Source: Comamonadaceae bacterium
GTDB lineage: Bacteria > Pseudomonadota > Gammaproteobacteria > Burkholderiales > Burkholderiaceae_C
Assembly: GCA_021286965.1 (NCBI GenBank)
Contig: JAJTBK010000119.1
Location: 1 to 8,620, forward strand
DNA: 8,620 nt
Direction: 5' to 3'
Part shown: positions 5,711-8,620 of the stretch, piece by piece
Position numbering within the stretch: position 1 is the stretch's first letter
How the letters are laid out: each line of letters begins with the position of its first letter
Program-made: the position numbers and the translations under genes
Notes under the pieces: generated by a model
Databases searched by the model: none
Seen by the model: the letters and a program-made list of their open reading frames with translations, nothing else
What the model was told of the DNA's origin: nothing

Positions 5711-6721
5711 ATGCCGCCGCCAGCCCCCTCCTCACCGCCCAGCCTGGACAGCCTGCTCGCCGCCGCCGAGCGCGCCAACACCCAGCGCAGCTACGCCCAG
5801 GCGCTGCGCCATTTCGAGCAGGAATGGCAGGGCTTCCTGCCCGCCACCGAGGGCCAGGTGGCGCAGTACCTGGCCGATCACGCCCACAGTCTGTCGATCG
5901 CCACCCTGCGCCAGCGCCTGGCCGCCCTGGCGCATTGGCATGGGGAGCAGGGCTTTGCCGACCCGACCAAGGGCTTGCTGGTGAAAAAAGTGCTGCGCGG
6001 CATTCGCGCCACGCGCCCGATCCAGGTGCAGCAGGCGCAGCCCCTGGCGCTGGCGCAGCTGCAGCAGGCCGATGCCTGGCTGGCGCACCAGCAGGCTGCG
6101 GCGCAGACCGAGGGCGACAAGGTGCAGGCGCTGCGCCACGCGCGCGACCGGGCGATGCTGCTGCTGGGGTTTTGGCGCGGCTTTCGCTCCGACGAGATCA
6201 CACGCCTGGCGATCGAGCACCTGCAGCTCACGCCCGGCCAGGCGCTGGTGTGCTACCTGCCGCAATCCAAGGGCGACCGGCTCAACCTCGGGCGCAGTTT
6301 TGACTGCCCGGCGCTGCCGCGCCTGTGTCCGGTGGCCGCCACCCACGCCTGGCTACAGCTCTCAGGGCTGCAGGCAGGGCCGCTGTTTCCGGCCATTGAC
6401 CAGTGGGGCCACGTTGCCAGCCGCCCCATGGCCGCCGCGAGCATCGCCCCCTGGTTGCAAAAATTGCTGCACGCCGCTGGCATCGAGGGCGCGGCAGGCT
6501 TTAGCAGCCACTCGCTGCGCCGTGGCTTTGCCAACTGGGCGCGCGATGCCGGCTGGGATCTGCGCGAGCTGATGGCCTACGTCGGCTGGAAGGACATGAA
6601 ATCCGCCCTGCGCTACCTGGACGCCGGCGGCAGCGGCCTGCAGGCGCGGTTTGCGCAGGCGCTAGGCAGCGATGCCGTCGCTGATACCAACCACCCCAAA
6701 AAAGCACCCAGCCCATCATGA
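5711..6721 (+). CDS. Tyrosine-type site-specific recombinase/integrase
   Basis: The 336-residue protein should cut and rejoin DNA through a phosphotyrosine. The N-terminal part (about 12-95) resembles a SAM-like core-binding domain (NTQRSYAQALRHF start). The catalytic domain (about 110-320) has Arg159 in GFRSDE, Lys187 in the beta-hairpin QSKGDR, His267 and Arg270 in SSHSLRR, Trp293 in YVGWKD (Trp in place of the more usual His, as in Cre) and the nucleophile Tyr302 in ALRYLDA. All catalytic positions are filled, so it appears intact. ATG 5711 is preferred; an in-frame GTG at 5654 would add 19 residues but lies inside a hairpin. Neither start has a well-spaced ribosome site. It diverges from the KfrA-like gene, and its TGA overlaps the ATG of the next gene. 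No clear att site or other phage gene is seen, so whether it serves an island, a plasmid relic or a resident function is open. Confidence 0.9.
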   Translation: MPPPAPSSPPSLDSLLAAAERANTQRSYAQALRHFEQEWQGFLPATEGQVAQYLADHAHSLSIATLRQRLAALAHWHGEQGFADPTKGLLVKKVLRGIRATRPIQVQQAQPLALAQLQQADAWLAHQQAAAQTEGDKVQALRHARDRAMLLLGFWRGFRSDEITRLAIEHLQLTPGQALVCYLPQSKGDRLNLGRSFDCPALPRLCPVAATHAWLQLSGLQAGPLFPAIDQWGHVASRPMAAASIAPWLQKLLHAAGIEGAAGFSSHSLRRGFANWARDAGWDLRELMAYVGWKDMKSALRYLDAGGSGLQARFAQALGSDAVADTNHPKKAPSPS

Positions 6722-7773
6722 AATACGTGTCAACCAACCACCCCGCGCTGCAGGGCGCAATGTGGGCCTTGCTGGCGGCGGTTCTGTTCGGCATCAGTAC
6801 ACCGCTGGTGCAGTACCTGGGGGCTGGCGTGGGCGCCTTCCCCACCGCCATGCTGCTCTATGCCGGCGCGGCCATGGTGGGCGCACTGTCACGCCAGCAT
6901 GTGAGCAAGGAGGCCCGGCTCGTGCGCAGCGATCTACCGCGCTTGGGGTTGATGGCGGCCTTTGGCGCGGTGCTGGGGCCGGTGGCGCTGGCCTGGGGCT
7001 TGCAGCACACCGGCAGCACCGGGGCCTCGCTGATGCTGACCCTTGAAGCCCTGTTCACGGCCTTGCTGGCGCGGCTGCTGTACGGCGAGACGATGGATCG
7101 ACGCGTCGGGGCCGCCATGCTCTTGCTATTGATGGGTGGCATCGTCCTGGTGCTCGACCGGGGGCGTCAGGGTGGCAGCCAACTCTGGGGCTTGCTGGCG
7201 GTGCTCGTCGCCACGATGGCCTGGGGGGCCGATAACACGCTATCGCGGGCGCTGGCCGAGCGTGATCCCGGCCAAGTGGTGCTGGGCAAGGCCATCGCCG
7301 GCACTTTGGCCACGGCCGCTCTGACCGTTTTCCTGGGCGGCCCCTTGCCGACATGGGGCGCCGCCCTGGGCTTGATGGCGGTGGGGGCCACCGGCTACGG
7401 CTTGAGTCTGCGCTTTTACCTGCTGGCACAACGGGCCTTCGGTGCCGCACGCACCGGATCGGTATTCGCCTTTGCGCCTTTTATCGGCGCTGCAGCGGCA
7501 ATCGCCCTGGGAGACCGCAGCGGCACCTGGATCATGCTGCTGGGCGGCTTGCTGATGGTGCTAGGCGTGGCACTGCACCTGGCCGAGTCGCATGAACACA
7601 TGCATACGCATGAGCACCTGGAGCATGAACACGCCCATCGCCACGACGACGGGCATCACAACCACACCCATGTGCCGATGCCGGTGGGTGCGCACAGCCA
7701 CCGGCACGTGCATGAGCCGATGGCGCATACCCACCCCCATGTGCCGGATGCGCACCACCAACACCCGCATTAA
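6718..7773 (+). CDS. DMT-superfamily EamA transporter with histidine-rich C-terminal tail
   Basis: The 351-residue inner-membrane protein has two EamA repeats (about 10-146 and 155-286), each of about five hydrophobic helices, with the family features LFGISTPLVQYL (23-34), LTLEALFTALLARLLYGE (107-124) and WGADNTLSR (169-177). The last 62 residues (290-351) contain 24 histidines, mostly in H-x-H pairs mixed with Glu and Asp, and carry no hydrophobic helix. EamA proteins export or import metabolites. The tail suggests binding of Zn, Ni, Co or Cu and perhaps metal transport or metal-controlled activity, but this is inference. I recall His-tailed EamA proteins of this kind in other proteobacteria, so the tail is probably a conserved feature and not a chance repeat. 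The start ATG overlaps the recombinase TGA (ATGA), which suggests translational coupling. It converges on hrpA with a 64-bp gap. Confidence 0.9.
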   Translation: MKYVSTNHPALQGAMWALLAAVLFGISTPLVQYLGAGVGAFPTAMLLYAGAAMVGALSRQHVSKEARLVRSDLPRLGLMAAFGAVLGPVALAWGLQHTGSTGASLMLTLEALFTALLARLLYGETMDRRVGAAMLLLLMGGIVLVLDRGRQGGSQLWGLLAVLVATMAWGADNTLSRALAERDPGQVVLGKAIAGTLATAALTVFLGGPLPTWGAALGLMAVGATGYGLSLRFYLLAQRAFGAARTGSVFAFAPFIGAAAAIALGDRSGTWIMLLGGLLMVLGVALHLAESHEHMHTHEHLEHEHAHRHDDGHHNHTHVPMPVGAHSHRHVHEPMAHTHPHVPDAHHQHPH

Positions 7774-7820
7774 GCCGTGGGGGGGATGCGGCGGGGCCAC
7801 GCCTGCAACCCGCGCTACGC

Positions 7821-7838
7821 CAGCCCCGGCTGCGTTTT
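7821..7838 (+). terminator. Weak terminator candidate after the EamA gene
   Basis: CAGC (7821-7824) and GCTG (7829-7832) form a short GC-rich stem with a 4-base loop, followed by CG and four T. The stem is only 4 bp, so the call is tentative. Its position between convergent genes fits. The rest of 7774-7837 shows nothing else. Confidence 0.25.
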
Positions 7839-8620
7839 CAGGTCTGCAGCTGCGCCCAGACCTTATCGAGCCGCTTGCTGCTCACCGGGTACGGGGTTTT
7901 GAGCTCTTGGGCGAAAAAGCTCACGCGCAGCTCCTGCAGCATCCAGCGGTATTCCTGCATCCGCGCGTCCTGCGCGCCCTTGCGCTCGGCCAGCAAACGC
8001 GTGTAGCGCTGCTCCAGCGGTTGCAGCTCTTTGAGCCGGGCCGCATCGCGTGCCGGATCAGCGCGGTATTTATCCAGGCGCACGGTGATGGCCTTGAGGT
8101 AGCGCGGGAAATGCTGCAGCTGCGCCCAAGGGGCCTGGGCGATGAACTGCTTTGCTATCAAATTTTGTAGCTGCTTGCCCGCGTCCTGCGTGGTTTCAGG
8201 GGCGTTTTTCGTGTCCTTGATCTTGCGCTGTGCGGCGGCGTACTCCGTCAGGATGGTGCCGGCCAGGCGCGCCACTTCGTTGGCGATCAGGGTCAGGCGG
8301 CCCCGGCCCTCTTGTACGCGCTGGGCGAACTGCTCGGCGTTTTGCGGCAGGGGGTCTTGCAAAAAGGCGCGATCCATGGCGGTGGCGATGATCTGCGCGC
8401 GCAGCTCCTCCTGCGTGCCCAGGGGCATATAGGCCACGGCCATTTTTTGCAGGTCGGGGATGTTTTTCTCCAGGTACTTGAGCGCATCCTTGATAGCGAG
8501 CGCCACCAGGCGGCGCAGGCCCAGGCGGTGGCGGGCGGCGGCCACCTCGGGCTCGTCAAAGACTTCGATGGTGACGGCGTCGCCCTGGTCGATCAGGGCT
8601 GGAAAGCCGACCAGGGTGTG
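7838..8620 (-). CDS. hrpA: ATP-dependent RNA helicase HrpA, C-terminal (DUF3418) part, 5' end outside window
   Basis: The last 260 residues are visible, open to the window edge at 8620. They match the C-terminal DUF3418 region of the large DEAH-box helicase HrpA (about 1,300 residues in full). The segment GFPALIDQGDAVTIEVFDEP, followed by the AAARHRLGLRRLVALA helix, corresponds to the conserved PALVD..LFD..A...HR.GLRRL region. The end has YRWMLQELRVSFFAQELKTP and PVSSKRLDKVW, typical of HrpA C-termini. The helicase core with its DEAH box lies outside the window, so activity cannot be judged. HrpA acts on RNA and, in E. coli, is linked to rescue of stalled or collided ribosomes. A start inside the window (GTG 8545) is not the real one because the frame continues with conserved sequence up to the edge. 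Confidence 0.9.
   Translation of the reverse strand, partial: HTLVGFPALIDQGDAVTIEVFDEPEVAAARHRLGLRRLVALAIKDALKYLEKNIPDLQKMAVAYMPLGTQEELRAQIIATAMDRAFLQDPLPQNAEQFAQRVQEGRGRLTLIANEVARLAGTILTEYAAAQRKIKDTKNAPETTQDAGKQLQNLIAKQFIAQAPWAQLQHFPRYLKAITVRLDKYRADPARDAARLKELQPLEQRYTRLLAERKGAQDARMQEYRWMLQELRVSFFAQELKTPYPVSSKRLDKVWAQLQT

Noticed and set aside
7585..7770. His-rich coding stretch as a tandem DNA repeat
   Set aside because: The H-x-H pattern is at protein level with varied codons and spacers; there is no regular repeat unit in the DNA.
7592..8170. 192-codon plus-strand frame over the His-rich tail and the hrpA end
   Set aside because: It is out of frame with EamA and antisense to conserved HrpA sequence; the Met/Thr-rich start is the shifted reading of His codons.

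Overview
The window looks like a chromosomal segment of a GC-rich betaproteobacterium, most likely of the Comamonadaceae (Acidovorax-like). This is inferred from the strong G/C bias at third codon positions and from the character of the proteins: an FCD-type GntR regulator, an MHYT-PAS-GGDEF signalling protein, a FadD15-like acyl-CoA ligase, a KfrA-like coiled-coil protein and HrpA. No RNA gene, CRISPR array or insertion sequence was seen.

Left part (1-4396, all + strand): the 3' end of a GntR/FCD regulator; a membrane-anchored diguanylate cyclase (441-2492) with an MHYT sensor, a FixL-like PAS that keeps the heme-pocket residues, a second PAS and a GGDEF domain; then a long-chain acyl-CoA ligase (2555-4396). 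The cyclase and ligase lie 62 bp apart and could share a transcript, but no functional link is evident.

Middle part (4397-6721): a two-gene module unlike its surroundings. A KfrA-like DNA-binding coiled-coil protein (- strand) diverges from a tyrosine recombinase (+ strand). Between them is an AT-rich control region, about 31% GC by hand count over 5511-5630. It carries four CATAC/GTATG half-sites, a second inverted repeat (GATAAT/ATTATC), an 8-G tract and a hairpin over a possible GTG start. This is the least ordinary part of the window: it resembles a plasmid- or island-type partition/regulator plus integrase cassette placed among chromosomal genes.

Right part (6718-8620): a DMT/EamA transporter whose start codon overlaps the recombinase stop (ATGA). 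It ends in a 62-residue tail containing 24 histidines, probably a metal-binding segment. It converges on the 3' end of hrpA (- strand), which runs off the window. No gene-free stretch exceeds about 200 bp.
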